In this document: one piece after another, positions 34,621 through 46,925 of the stretch
Layout: every line of letters starts with the position of its first letter
Position numbering within the stretch: the stretch's first letter is position 1
Assembly (NCBI GenBank): GCA_035048815.1
Contig: JAUCBN010000042.1
Location: 16,025,001-16,089,000, forward strand
DNA: 64,000 nt
DNA from: Abelmoschus esculentus
Lineage: Eukaryota > Streptophyta > Magnoliopsida > Malvales > Malvaceae
Direction: 5' to 3'
Notes under the pieces: model-generated
The model's input: only the letters and a program-made list of their open reading frames with translations
The model's database searches: none
What the model was told of the DNA's origin: nothing
Translations under genes and position numbers: made by a program

Positions 34621-37600
34621 TATTATTATATTATGGTCAAGCCCAAAAACAATAATAATTAACAGTCCAATAGTCATTAATACAAAGCCCAATCTAAAAA
34701 CTAATAAATAAAGTAATTTATACATAAACCCATAACAAAATACCAAGCCCGATTTTAAGAGCCCACACACAATACATTGAGCCCGATTCGGGCTCAAACC
34801 GAAGCCTGTTAAAGCAAAAACCCTAGCTAATACGGTCTCCTCTGGCGCAGCTCGTCCCTGGCCATTGGATCAAGATTTGATCCAACGGCCCCGATCGAAA
34901 GGAGGACAACCTTTCAGTCTCCAGACGCGCCCACGCGCTACTCGTGCAGCTCTCCACGCGCGCGTGAAGCACACGCGTCAGACGTTTCAACTCCCATCTG
35001 ACCGTTCGAATGATAATCAACCTATCGTCTTCATCTTCCGATCGCCGCCGGTCGTTCGCCGATTCCGGCCAGTTGTACATGCGAAAACAGCCAAAAGAAA
35101 TGTCAAAATTCGTACGATTACAGAGCTAACAATTGCAGAAATCAGAAACAAAAGCAAAAGGACAAACAAGGGCAGAGATTTCAGGGCAAAAAAGCAACCA
35201 TTCTCAGAGGAATTTCGGCCGGCAAAATCAGAGAAAAATCAGAATGCACACATACATCCAAACGAGAGGAGCAACCAATAGGATATAGGTTTTTTTTATT
35301 CTCCATTTCTGGCATGTAATCGGATATAAAACCGAAAGAAGAACATATTGTAACTCTCTCTCGAATGGTTTCCAATCAATAGAACCAATATTCTCAGAGG
35401 TATAACTTTCCCTTTTCATTTTTTTCGCATGCATGTTTAAATTAAAAAGAAAAAAGAAAAGTTTCTTAACCTTTTTTTCTTTGGCTTCCTCGTGTTCTCT
35501 TACCGCCGGCGATAATCCTACGGCATCACGCGTCTGAGGGTGAGTCGGTGAAAGGAGGAAGGAGCCATCTCTCCCCTCTATTCTGAACCAATGATTTCGA
35601 ACTCTCTCTTTTCAACAAACAAGAGATTTCAAAGCTGCTTCGAGGTTTAAAAATCAAGGAAAAGGTTTTTTTTCGGTTTCAAAACGTGGAAAAAGGGTAT
35701 TTAGTTTCTCCGACCACCTCCAGTGGTGGCCGGAAACTGGATATTACGGTGGCCGGATTCGGTTTTTGGGAAAACAAGATGATTGTTCATCTTCTCAGAT
35801 GAACAATCCAGAGAGAAAAAGGGTTTAGGCTTTCGAAGGAAAAAAATGAAGTAAAAGGGACGTTTTTTGTGAAATAAGTGGGTTTTATACTCACTTATTA
35901 TTTTTAAAATGGTTATTTCACGTTTTAAATCCCTCCGTGTCAAAGTATTCTCCCCTTCGGTCCCTCGAAATTTCGGATTGATTTCATTTTGGTCCTGATT
36001 TTAATTATAATCTTTTTTAAAAAAATTGGTTTATTTATTTCCAGATCCCTCCTTGCTTTGGTGTTTACTTCCAGGCCACTCCCCGTTTCGAAATAACGGT
36101 TTGAGGGTCTGGATATTTCATTTTTTTGTCAATTTGATCCTCATTCGAATCTATTTAATTATTTTACTTTATTTTATTATTTATTTCATTCGAATCTATT
36201 TTGTTTCTTTTTTATATGCCTTCATGTTTTGTTTCTTTTTATTTATTATTATGCTCCTGTTTTTTTTTTATTTTGTGTATTGCTTATTCATTTTTTTTGT
36301 TTTATTGTTTATTCACGTTATTTAGTTTCCAATGTAATATATAATATAGTGTAGTGTTCATGCGCATGTAGTTTACATGTCTTATTTTATTTGCTTCATA
36401 CATCTTGTCTTTCTTTCTATGCATTTATATGACGTTTTTTATTATTAGATGTTATACATTTCATCTCATCATTTTATATCATATGTATAGTTTTCCCATA
36501 TTTATAAGCGTATAATTTCATTAGCACATATGTAATGGCTTTTATGTATTGTTTTTTTATCACATCACGTTAGAATGTATTAAATTGTTATGCATATGTT
36601 ATTTGTTCTTTTATATGTCTTTGCATTTTATATATGATGAGTGTTCGAATTTATATATTTTTTTATTAATAATTATTTTCCATTGTCGATTTGATATTAC
36701 TAATTTGGTTCTATTTTGATCATTTTCAGTGTAGGAACTTATTTTTCAGAACCAACAGAAAATAGTGAATTCTGCATTTTTTTTATGACTGAAGTCGCAC
36801 GACGCTTTTCGATCTGACAGATTTGGATTATCCAGTCAGCAAAAGTTTCTAGAAGATAGTCCAGTCATATATTCTAGAAGGATGAATGGATTATTTGAGA
36901 ATTATCTTGAAGATTTATCTTAGGAATTTAAATTTTAAATTTTAGAACATTTATCTTTATCTTTATCTTTTTTATTTTTTTTAAATTTTGAATTGTTACA
37001 TTTTTAGGGTTTTAGAATAGTATAAATACCCATAGAGGTAAAGCTTGAGATGTACTTCAATTTTCACTTTCTCTCTTGAGTAATAAAAGTTCTCTCTAGT
37101 TCTTTTATTTTTTCTTTGAGTTTTCTTATTTCTTTTCTTCTAAAAAATGCTAAGTATGACATCATTCATGCTTGGCTAAACTTTTATTTAGCCGAAAGCT
37201 AGTGACGACTCAATCCATATTGTGAGAATCGTGAAGCGCTTAATTCCTTCGGATAACATTCTTGATTTTCTAAAATCAAGGATTGGCAATCGGCTTTTCC
37301 TTTAATGATCTCGACGCCTTCATTTCAAAAAATGCACGTTGACTTGAAGATTGTTTAGATCTATCGTTGGGAAGAAAAATCGGCTGGTAGCAAATTTGGC
37401 TTCCTGTGAACAAACTTGGTGGCGGTCCACTAAGGAAAATCAAGATCGGGTTCGATTCTCTGTGAGACGCTATAACTTGAGTCAGGCTTTTCCAGTGCTT
37501 AAAGTTGTATTGGCGCTAACGGCGATAGGCGTGGTTAGTCCAGCAAAGACCGAATTCCGGAGATAGACTTGGGAATATTGGTTTACCGAAGAGAGAAACA

Positions 37601-37858
37601 AGTTATAAGGGTTGGACCTTGTAGACTGTAACTGGCATGGATCTTGAAGTAAAATCTATTTCGATGATCAATTTGGAATTGAGGCGAAACAAAGCTTGAG
37701 GCTATATCCTTTAAATTTATTACTTCAAATATTTATTTTCATTTAATTTCAGCTATTATTAGATTAATATTATTTTTGGTTTTATAATATCAAACCCCAT
37801 TTTTTAATTTTTTTTTGGATCAGGATCAATTCAATTCAACGTTGGAAATTTCTTAGTC
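34621..37858 (+). other. Non-coding LTR-retrotransposon-like debris
   Basis: Two stretches look like LTR or leader sequence. One (about 34740-35700) has a GC-rich part, then GATATAAAACC at about 35323 and a CT-rich leader. The other (about 36720-37860) has AGTATAAATACCC at about 37018, followed by AGTAATAAAAG and text ending TAGTCCCTGTGGATCGACCC, a phrase I associate with the leaders of large plant gypsy elements. I find no coding domain, LTR pair or target duplication, so family and borders are open. Small frames here are not supported. Confidence 0.4.
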
Positions 37859-37982
37859 CCTGTGGATCGACCCTACTTTCTCTATACTATTCTTTTATTT
37901 AATTTGAGAAATAGGAATTATTTATTTGACAATTCAAATTAAATAAAAGAATAGTATAGAGAAAGTAGGGTCGATCCACAGG
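37859..37982. repeat. Perfect 49-bp inverted repeat with 26-bp loop
   Basis: The left arm 37859-37907 (CCTGTGGATCGACC to AATTTGA) is the exact reverse complement of 37934-37982, separated by 26 bases. It lies where plus-oriented leader debris meets minus-oriented retroelement debris. Confidence 0.97.
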
Positions 37983-38400
37983 TACCAATTTAAATGCCAC
38001 TTTAATTCAAAAATATCCAAAATTAATTAAGCGGTAATTTATTTTAAAGGTACCAATTTTTGGGCAGTTTTTAAACACTAAACCTGTTTTTAAACCGTAA
38101 CCGACTCTCGAACCCAAACACTTCGAATCTCTGGTTTTCCGGTATCCGGTCTACCCAAAAGTGACCGGTGGCGACTCCAATATTTTTAAACCTTCCAAAC
38201 ATTTTTCAAATCCCTAATTTTTAATAAAATTTTCAATTTCCCTTTTAGGTTTTCCAAGCCTTAATTACCAAATTTTAAACCCTAAATTTTGAGGTTCTAT
38301 TTTTAGCCTAATTCCAAATCTTCGAACTAGTGACCCCTATTTTCATTTACACCTAATATTAAACTTTTTTAAAAGAGGTCGCTACAGATTATATCAATAC
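37983..38400 (-). other. Minus-oriented fragment of a gypsy-type non-coding region
   Basis: Read on the minus strand it contains GGAGTCGCCACCGGTCAC and begins near GTAGCGACCTCTTTT, phrases I associate with untranslated regions of plant gypsy (Tat-like) elements. It has no coding. It abuts the inverted repeat at 37859-37982. A short related start (GTAGCGACCC) recurs at 45666. Confidence 0.4.
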
Positions 38401-38671
38401 AAAACCATTAATCGAGTGAGAATCTAATCATCAATGACCACCAACAAAATCTTAATCAGAAACTAGCGCCAATTCAAATCTCTGCAACAATCGGCTGTTA
38501 GAGTATGTTGAATCATGCCACAAAGATAAATAAAATAAATCATAAAAATAAAAAAAATGTATCACAAAGACGGAGGAAATACTTACCGTAAAAACAGAAA
38601 TCCTTATTAACATATAAGAAAATAAATGACCAAAAATACTAATAAATCCACGAAATGTTAAGCCCAATATG

Positions 38672-38818
38672 TTACATTGATTCCACGAATCCATATCCGT
38701 TAGGCCCGTAAACCGTTATATTAGAGCAATCAAAATTGTCGCCGAAGCTAATTTCGAGCAATGAAGTATACCTCTTGTAGAATGCGATGCGGTCCTCTAC
38801 CTAGAGTCGGGACCACCA
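38672..38818 (-). pseudogene. C-terminal stub of a GH19 chitinase gene
   Basis: The minus strand gives the last about 48 codons of a chitinase like the one at 42757-44063: VEDRIAFYKRYTSLLEISFG, NFDCSN and VESM before the stop at 38672-38674. One base is lost before VEDR. Immediately upstream (from about 38830) the sequence changes to DNA homologous to the promoter region of that chitinase (about 44230 onward). A deletion of the whole remaining gene therefore joined the tail to its own upstream DNA. Confidence 0.88.
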
Positions 38819-41000
38819 TGACTCATTTACTAAATGACAACATTAATTAAAGAAAAATAAAAACGTTCCTTAAATACAAAGACAATTCATTTTAGTTCAA
38901 TTATTGGCATGGAGGCTATTTTTTTTTTAATACAAAAGGAGAATATTAGTAAAATTCGAGTTTGAGATTTAATTTATTTATTATTAAAATTTTAAAAATT
39001 AAAAATCAATTAACGATTTATATCTTATATATTTATTTTATAAGTATCTTGTTTTTAAAGTTTAAGATTTTAATTTAGAGTATTGAATTTAAGAGTTACG
39101 GGATAAAGTTTAGAATTTAAGATGTGAAGTTATAATTCATGGATTAAGGGTTGAGATTTTGTTTTTAAGGTAATATAGTTAGGATTTAGTTTTTAACTTA
39201 TAAATCTTAAACCCTAAATTTTACCTACTATCCTCAAATTTTATCATCAACAGTAACGTGTAGGATAATTATTCATTACTTAAATTAAATTTCAAAAATA
39301 AAAAGATACCTAAAACTTAATTAAACTCGAAATACTAGATGGAATAACCTCTATCGTTATCGAGTGGAAATCATCTACCTTTTTATGGTGCATCTTCTTA
39401 TACCTCTATTTTAAATTAGAGGGCTTAGGGTTCATGGTTAGGGGTTATGGTTTAAGAAATTAAGAGTAGAATGTATATTTTAGGATTTAAGATATAAAAA
39501 ATAAGATTAAAATTAAAAATTTAATTTTTTAAATTAAAAAAAAATCAAATAATGCATCATAAAAACACAGATGATTTTTACCTATCGATATTGTTGGCCA
39601 CCAGAGATATAATCTATTGGTTCCCCCAAAACACATAAAATATATCAAATATTAAATATTTGAATTTAATTTTATGTTATTTTACGAAAATCACACAAAG
39701 CAATATTAAATAGTTTTGGAATTTATTTTTTTTAAAAATTATATTTCGTAAATTATCTTAAAATAATCTTAATGTATCTAAATCTCAAATTCTAACATTC
39801 CTATCGATGTAGGTAGTATTTTTGACGATGAAATAAATTGTCATCTTCTAGTCAAGTGTCTCACATAATATTTATTGTTCGTTATGTTTTCGTTATCACT
39901 AATAATTTGAATGAATCGTTCGACGACTTTAACATTTCGTACAATATCATTTAATTTTTTATGATAAGATAGTGAGATAAATATTCATGATGGTCCGAAC
40001 GACGGATGTGATGGGTGGCTACATAGCAATCGATAATAAAATTAGGCGAAATCAAGATTTAAGTTTTGAAGTAATAAGAATTTCAAAATTTGGGATTATT
40101 TTATGAAATTTGACATTATTTTATTGTATTAATTTTATTTGATTTTTTCTACTTGAATCAAGTTTTTGAATTTCTATATAAATTTAATTATAATTATTTA
40201 TCATGTTATAGTACAATCATATAAGATATGTATATGTATTTTTTATATTTTTTCATTTATGATATATATTTTTTATAATTTTTTATATCAGTATATAAAA
40301 AATTGAGGGATTCAATTTGAACTTAAAAATTAATCCATTAATTATTAAAGAAATTGAATTATTTTTTTATAAAAACTTTAATATCGAATTGGGACGAGCT
40401 TTCTTCATTTCAACAAGTCGATAAAACAGACAGAGCACAAAACAAAATGGAAACTGACAACAAACAAAACCTTTTTCTTTCTTTCTTTAGTGTCGGCTTA
40501 TATATATATATATATATATAGTTTTTGTCTTATTCTTATCCACTAGAGGACGACCCATACTTGCTCTGAAGTACTCTGCTTCTCTGTGGTGCTTACTGAG
40601 CTGCTGGTTTTGGGGTCTCTACTGTCAAGTGGTTGTGGTGCTCTTTGGGTGTGATTCGACGGAATTTTGTTTAGGGATGAGACAAAGGATTGTGATTGTT
40701 TCGGCTATGTGCGATAAATGGGGAGGTAAGACAATAATCTGTTAATGATCTTTGTTACCGATGAATAATGGTGATATCTTTTAGTTAAATTAACGGTTAT
40801 AAATAGAATGTTCTCTTAATTTACTCAAACAGACTACTGTAGCTAATTAAAAATTAAGTATCGTTTTTGTTATTCATACGTCAAACATAAAACTTAAAAG
40901 ACGACCATTTCACATAGCAATATCATTGCAACCAACTAGCTAAGCCTAAGTTGGACATGATTACTGAGAATATTTTTTAATGCATAAAGCTACTGCTTAT
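38819..41000. other. Chitinase-array spacer, duplicated elsewhere
   Basis: 38840-39360 matches 44230-44830. 39830-40410 matches about 45120-45540 and 48290-48430. 40430-40760 matches 48570-49020. The last segment contains a (TA)n run at 40499-40520 and a more GC-rich 200-base part that has no recognisable protein. A telomere-like degenerate block lies at about 39050-39240. No other gene is seen. Confidence 0.6.
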
Positions 41001-41033
41001 CGTTCACTAATGCCGTCATTTTGACACGACAAG

Positions 41034-41984
41034 TTACATCGATTCTACAAGTACATTTGAGTAAGGAGACATATCGAAGCAGTCAAGATTGTCGCCTGTG
41101 TTAGTTCCAACCATTGTAGTGTACCTAAAATAGTAGTTAATGCGGTCCACTACCCTACCGTCCAGACCAATACCGCATTCAAGGCCACCGTTGATGATAT
41201 TCGTGATCATATCGTACCCCGGAAGCCGATCCTTCCGAATATCTTTGTCAGTAGGCGTCCATGCTCCAGTGATCACATCATGACAAGAAAGTTTCGGTGG
41301 GTGATTGTACGTCATCAAGAACCAGTAAGAAGCCTCAAAGGCTAATGTAGCGTTGTAGATTAGTTAGCATGTCAGGGTTTTGTAAAAGCTGGTCCTTTAA
41401 CCCTATGGGTCCTCCGCAATATTCTGAAGGGCACCCATCTTCTTTGTTCCAGCAATATCCCCAAAAATCTGGACCAATGTCTGCGTTCCATCCAGTTCCA
41501 CCTACAAACTCATCAAATGTAGTGTTAAACTCATGCAATATTCTTAAATGCCGTCAATCTATTCTTGCTTAGTGTCCATTTTACTGTGGTGTAGTAAATA
41601 AATACCAGTAGTTTCTGGGATGTTTGGCCTAAGAAAGCAGCAACTTCCCTTTTCCGAGTTTCCACACTGCCAGTTGCGAGGATCGTTTCTAAACGGAAAC
41701 ATCTCTTCAAACATTTCTCTTGATATAATGTCTCCGAGTGCACCTCCATCGATGGGGCGGCCAGGTGGAGGAGTGCTGGGAGCGTCGGGGTCATCGGTGC
41801 AATTCATTTGCCAACCATTTTCCTCAAGGCAGTACAAGTCAGTGGTTCCACTCCAGCCAAAAGCGCTGCAAAATAAGCCATCCGGACAAGGAAGACCTTG
41901 ATTTTGCCAACCACATTATTCGGCTGTGCTTAGAAGCACGTTGGATAAAACCAAAGAGGAAACGAACAACAACCACGATCTCAT
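41034..41984 (-). pseudogene. GH19 chitinase pseudogene (hevein-type, copy 1)
   Basis: Closest to the intact gene at 49397-50619. From the ATG at 41984 the signal peptide is readable, then a stop replaces the first hevein residue after STAE. Three hevein cysteines are changed (DGLFCS, FGWSGTT, EENGWQ). About 75 bases of exon 1 after FRNDP are missing, which shifts the frame and removes CHAVNFYTYEAF. SHETTG has become PETTG, losing its His. Exon 2 is fused directly to exon 3 (PSEYCGGPIGLKDQLL) by a deletion that removed intron 2, and a small indel shifts the frame again before FEASYWFLM. The C-terminal part (41034-41340) is open to VESM. The upstream TATA box is also altered (TATGTAAG at 42044-42051, against TATATAAG in the intact copy). 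Confidence 0.93.
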
Positions 41985-42756
41985 GTTTGGAAATGTAGGA
42001 AGATTTTTATAACTTTGTGAGTGTTGAAGTTGGAGAGACGATACTTACATAAACAATTTACAGTTTGTATATTGGAGACACGTGACAAAATTATTGAAAC
42101 TTGAGCATGGGGTCTGGTCTTTTCTTGGACCACCATCTCGTCCTTATGACGACGTGATTAAATTTTGCCCCAATGTTTGGTTCTTTTCTTGGACCACGAT
42201 CTCATTTAATGTTGTTTTGGTACACATGTGAAATATCAAATTTGAGCTGGCAGGTTTATGAGTCCCATCTACCCAAGGACGATCAATTATTGCAATAAAG
42301 TTTGAAACGTTTAAGAGATGGCTATACGGATATATCTCACTCAACCAAAAAATGAACTTCTCTCTAAAGTATTTATGTTTGAACGATGAAAAAAATATTA
42401 TTTTATTTGAATTTGAACAATTTATTTATAAAGTATAAATTGTTATTGTAAAATTAAGATTAAAATATTTAAAAAAATTAAGATAAGTTAAAAAATAATT
42501 AAACCTAACATATTTAAAACTCACCTTTATAATTCTACAAAGAGTCTCGTCCCTAGATACACTCATAGAATTGTATTAAATTTGAAAGGAAAGAAAGAAT
42601 TTTTTTTTTATCATAATTCAAGTAAAGAATAACTCAGTTAATCAAAGATAAAGCACTGATTTTATTATTTTTATGCCAAGTTGGGCATGAACACTGGTGT
42701 AGTATTCTTATTTTTTTAATGCATAAAGCTAGTGCTTATTATTTTGACACAACAAG
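41985..42756. other. Upstream region of the chitinase pseudogene
   Basis: 41985-42350 is homologous to the promoter of the intact gene (50620-50980). 42360-42750 is AT-rich spacer. No gene is seen. Confidence 0.65.
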
Positions 42757-44063
42757 TTACATCGATTCCACAAGTTCATATCCGTTAGGCCCGTATGGCG
42801 TCATGTTGTAGCAATCAAGATTGTCGCCGAGGCTAATTCCGAGCATTGAAGTATATCTCTTGTAGAATGCGATGCGGTCCTCTACCCTAGAGTCAGGACC
42901 ATGACCGCATTCAAGGCCGCCGTTGATGATGTTGGTGAGCATACCATACCCTGGAAGCCGACCTAATTGAATGTCTCTCTCGGAAGGCACCCATACTCCG
43001 GTGATCACGTCGTGGCAAGAAGGTTTTGGTGGTTGTGCAGTCATCCAGAACCAGTAAGAAGCCTCAAAGGCCATCGTAGCGTTTTTTATCAGCATATCAG
43101 CGTCTTGTAAAATCTGATTCTTTAGTCCAATGGTATCTCCATATTGTCCATAATTAACGTTCCTGAGATATCAAATTTAAGTTTATTATAATAGAATTTG
43201 AGTTTCGATATTATAAATAAAATAAATTTAGTTCTGAAAGTAATCTTTATAATGAATTTTTATTATATTTAAATTCAAATTAATCGATATACTTATAGTA
43301 ATATATATTATTAGGGAAAAAAAACAATTGTTGAAGGGTAATGCAAGTTACCAAGTCAGTTGAATGGGGCCTCTGCCACAATATCTTTGACCAGGAAAAC
43401 ATGGGTAGTTTACTTGTGCTGAGTCACAATATTCTGAAGGGCAACCATTTTCCTTGTTATAGCAATATCCCCAATAATCTGGACCGTCATCCGCAGTTGG
43501 CCACCCTCCTACAAAATCATCAAAGTTATTGTTAATACGATCGTACAACATTTTTGTGATAGTGTAGTAAACAACAACTCAGAGAAATTACCTGTAGTTT
43601 CGTGGGAAGTTTGGCCTAAGAAGGCAGCCACTTCCCTTTTCCTAGTTTCGTCATCTCCGGTGGCGGCAAAGCCCGGATAAGACTTTGCTGCGGCTATGAA
43701 AGCTTCATATGTGTAGAAGTTTACAGCATGGCAGCGAGGGTCGTTTCTATACTTAAACATCTTTTCAAACATTTCTTTAGATATAATGTCACCGAGTGTA
43801 GAGTCACCAGGGCCAGGGGGTGGAGTGACGGGACTAGGCGGAGGAGGTGTAGGTGTAGGAGTGTCTGGTCCATCTGTGCAATTCATTTGGCAACCATTTT
43901 CCACGAGGCAGTAGTCATCGGTGGTTCCACACCAGCCATAGTGGCTGCAACATAACCCTCCTGGACAAGGAATACCGTGATTTTGCCTCCCGCACTGCTC
44001 GGCTGTGCTTATGAGCACATAGTACACCAAGAAAGATGTCAGTGATCCCAACCAAAACCTCAT
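42757..44063 (-). CDS. GH19 endochitinase with hevein domain (copy 2, intact)
   Basis: Hydrolyses beta-1,4-N-acetylglucosamine chains of fungal chitin; a pathogenesis-related protein of the secretory pathway. Three exons: 43592-44063, 43352-43508 and 42757-43162, 344 residues, GT-AG introns of 83 and 189 bases. Residues 1-21 are a signal peptide ending ISTA. A hevein domain with all eight cysteines follows (EQCGRQ to MNC). A Pro-rich hinge (TPTPTPPPPSPVTPPPGPG) leads to the GH19 catalytic domain. The first catalytic Glu is in SHETT at the exon 1 end, and the second is in YWGYCYNKEN. Also visible are CGRGPIQLTW, PSCHDVITGVW and NIINGGLECG. The end, ELVESM, resembles the vacuolar-sorting tails of class I chitinases. 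Introns sit at the usual class I positions. A minus-strand TATAAATA lies at 44129-44136. Confidence 0.95.
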
Positions 44064-44128
44064 ATTTTTCTTAAATGTCTATAGATTCTTATCCACTTTG
44101 TGAGTGATGAAGTGGGAGAGGATGGGCC

Positions 44129-44136
44129 TATTTATA
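44129..44136 (-). promoter_or_regulatory. TATA box of chitinase copy 2
   Basis: TATAAATA on the minus strand, 66 bases before the start codon at 44063, which would leave a short leader. Confidence 0.6.
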
Positions 44137-45660
44137 GATCTGTTTTGTCAAGTGTGAAATGCTGGGTATTCCATTCCGTATTCAAATTGGATACATCCAT
44201 GGAAACGGACAAAGGAATCATTACGAGTTACAAAATGACAACATTAATTAAAGAAAATTAAAAAAACGTTTAACATGTAGGCTGTAGCTACCTTAGATAC
44301 AAGTCATTTGAGTTCAATTATGGGCAGGGAGGCTAATTTTTTTAATACAAAGGAGACGATGAAAAGACTCATAAAATTAGGATTTTGAGATTTAATTTAT
44401 TATTAAAATTTAAAAAACAAATCAATTAAAGATTTATATTTTATATATTTATTTTTAAAGTTTAGGGTTTTAGTTTAGAGTATTAAATCGAGGAGTTTAA
44501 GGGTAGATTTAAAATTTAAGATTTAGAGTTATAATTTATGGATTAGAGGTCGAGGTTGCTTTTAAGGTAATATAGTTAGGATTTATTTTTAACTTATAAA
44601 CCTTAAACCCTAGATTTTAACTACTATCCTCAAATTTTAAACTCTTACATCTAGATTCTTAAAAATTACAACATAAATTAAGACTTAAATCCTAAAACTA
44701 AAAGGCTGATACAAACTTTAACTTTTCACTATAGGCATCAGCATATGGGATACTAATTCATTAATTAAATTTAATTTCGAAAATGAAATGATACCTAAAA
44801 CTTAATTAAACACGAAATACTCGATGGAATAACCCCTATCGCTATCCGCCACAGATAAATCCTATAGGCTCCCCAAAACACTCATAAAATATATCAAATA
44901 ATATTGGTTTCATATTCTCGTTTATTGGAAGACAAACCATTTATTAAATAAAATTGGAAATATTCCTGTTTGTTTAGTTCAATTATTGACAAAGATTGTT
45001 TTTAAAGAATTAATCCTTAAAATAAATGTTTAGATTATATTTTTTAATAAGTATTTAAATTTTGTATTAAGTTGATTAATAATTTAATGATTTTTATTTA
45101 AAAAGATACTTCATCATTTGGACGTTAATTTTATGTTATATTTTCAATGAAAATCACACATAATAATTTAAATAAATTATTCAACGATTTTAATGTTTTG
45201 TACGATATCGATATTTTTTATAATAAGTAATAAGATAAATAATTATGGTGGTCTTAACGACGGATGTGATGGCCGATGGGTGGTCTCTCCATGATAAAAT
45301 CAGGTCAAATCAAGATTTAAGTTTTGAGCTGTGAAAAATTTAAATTTTAAAATTATTTTTGTATTAATTTTATTTTGTTTTTTTATTCGAGTCAAGTTTT
45401 TAAATTTTTATATAAATTTAATTATAATTATTTATCATATTATAGTACAATTATATAAGATATGTATATGTATTTTTTTATATTTTTCATATATGACATA
45501 TTTCTATATCAAAAAAAATATATATATATATATCGAGGAATTTAATTTAAACTTAAAAATTAATTTATTAATTATTAAAAATTTTGAGTTATTAAATCTT
45601 CTATTTTATAACTTAAATTTTATTTAAATTTTTTAAATAAGTTTAATTTTTTTACTTTGA
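44137..45660. other. Chitinase-array spacer with duplicated segments
   Basis: 44230-44830 matches 38840-39360 and includes a TTTAGGG-like degenerate block (about 44455-44660). 44835-45560 is partly repeated at 48040-48480 and at 39830-40340. No gene is seen. Confidence 0.6.
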
Positions 45661-46640
45661 GTTTGTAGCGACCCTTTTTTCAAAAATATTTTAAAAAAGT
45701 TTAACGGTTTCGGTTCAAAGGTTCGTTAAGATTTAAGAATTCGGTACCGGAGATAACACATGAAGAATAGGATGTCACTCCTAATGAAATACCGTTAAAA
45801 TTTTAAAATTCACGTAATATTAAAAAATCGATATCCCAAAAGATGACACTTAAAGAATAAGATGTCACTTCTATCGGAATATTAACCTGAGGTGACAGGT
45901 TTCTGAGTCTCATCGATCAATTATTGCAATTGCAATTGCAATAACAAAGTTCGAAACGTTGAAGACATGGGCATACGGATATGTCCCGGCCCACTCAAAC
46001 AAAAAATATTTTATTTGAATTTGAACAATTTATTTATAAATATAAAATGATATTAACCCTAACCTATTTACAACTCCCCTCTACAATTATAGAGATCGTT
46101 TGGTCCCTCATGGACTTGTATTCCATTTGAAATGAACTCAATAAAGATATCCCTTTCAAACTTCATTCCAAGGACAACGTGTTTTAACTTGTTGCCCATA
46201 AATGATGTTACAGCCTACAGGAGTAGGACCATGGATTTGTTTCAACTTATTGCACTCTGCAAACAGGATATGTTTGGACCATTGTCAGGATGGGAAACAT
46301 GTGATCTCAAACTTTAAAGAGAAAAAAACAAATGCCCATATATGTGTAAGAGTGAGTAACTAACTAGTAAAGATAACTAACAGAGTATTAATCTGAAATG
46401 TATTTCATTGGTATTACTTGCTTTAATCACAGGGGTACAATCCCTTTATATAGATCTTTAGGGAAGGGAAAGAAAACTTAGTTACAACTAACTCTGTAAC
46501 AAATATTGGGCCGGACCTATTAGTATAACTCTAACAATATGTACCATGCAACGGAGGCTTTTTCTCTCCGCCATTTACTAAACTCATTAACTAACTATTC
46601 CAATAAATTTATGTTTTGAATTTTAAAATGAAAAAGGTTT
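45661..46640. other. Mixed spacer: retroelement scrap plus a lost chitinase promoter
   Basis: From 45666, GTAGCGACCC starts about 220 bases of non-coding retroelement-like DNA. 45890-46130 resembles the far-upstream DNA of the chitinase pseudogene (42245-42560). 46130-46320 and 46535-46650 resemble 51180-51480 and 51640-51740 upstream of copy 3. This indicates one more array unit whose gene is gone. No open gene. Confidence 0.5.
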
Positions 46641-46649
46641 TATTTTTAT

Positions 46650-46925
46650 GATCTTGATGATTTCCAATAGCAGTACCATAGTCGATTATAACCTGCTGCA
46701 AACCTTTGTCATAACTCATGCAAGTTTAACTCCTTCGGTTAAAGCATAGGCCTCCGCAACGTGGGCGGTTGGCAAAGGATGTGTGGGGAGGTGAAACCAA
46801 CAACTACAACACCGTGGTTGGTCGCACGCCACAACTCCAGCAGCACCCTGCCTCGTATGCAGAGAAGAGGACTACTAACGTTGATTTTGAACCAGCCTTC
46901 CGGCGGTCCTAGACCAACGAAATTG
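46650..46925 (-). pseudogene. RNase H-like (RVT_3 type) pseudogene, copy A
   Basis: The minus strand shows a decayed plant RNase H-like domain, as found in LINE-derived and degenerate host copies: PPEGWFKINV, then a GFTS segment and, in another frame, a stretch like YDKGLQQVIIDYGTAIGNH. Frames change several times, so it is non-functional. The whole block 46640-47110 recurs at 53390-53860 with the same breaks. Confidence 0.65.

Noticed and set aside
34865..35281. 138-codon plus-strand frame in GC-richer DNA
   Set aside because: Basic, low-complexity translation in what looks like an LTR or leader, and no gene family recognised.
46132..46317. Short plus-strand frame near the chitinase spacers
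   Set aside because: The same DNA is duplicated at 51180-51360 without keeping the frame, so it is not conserved as protein.
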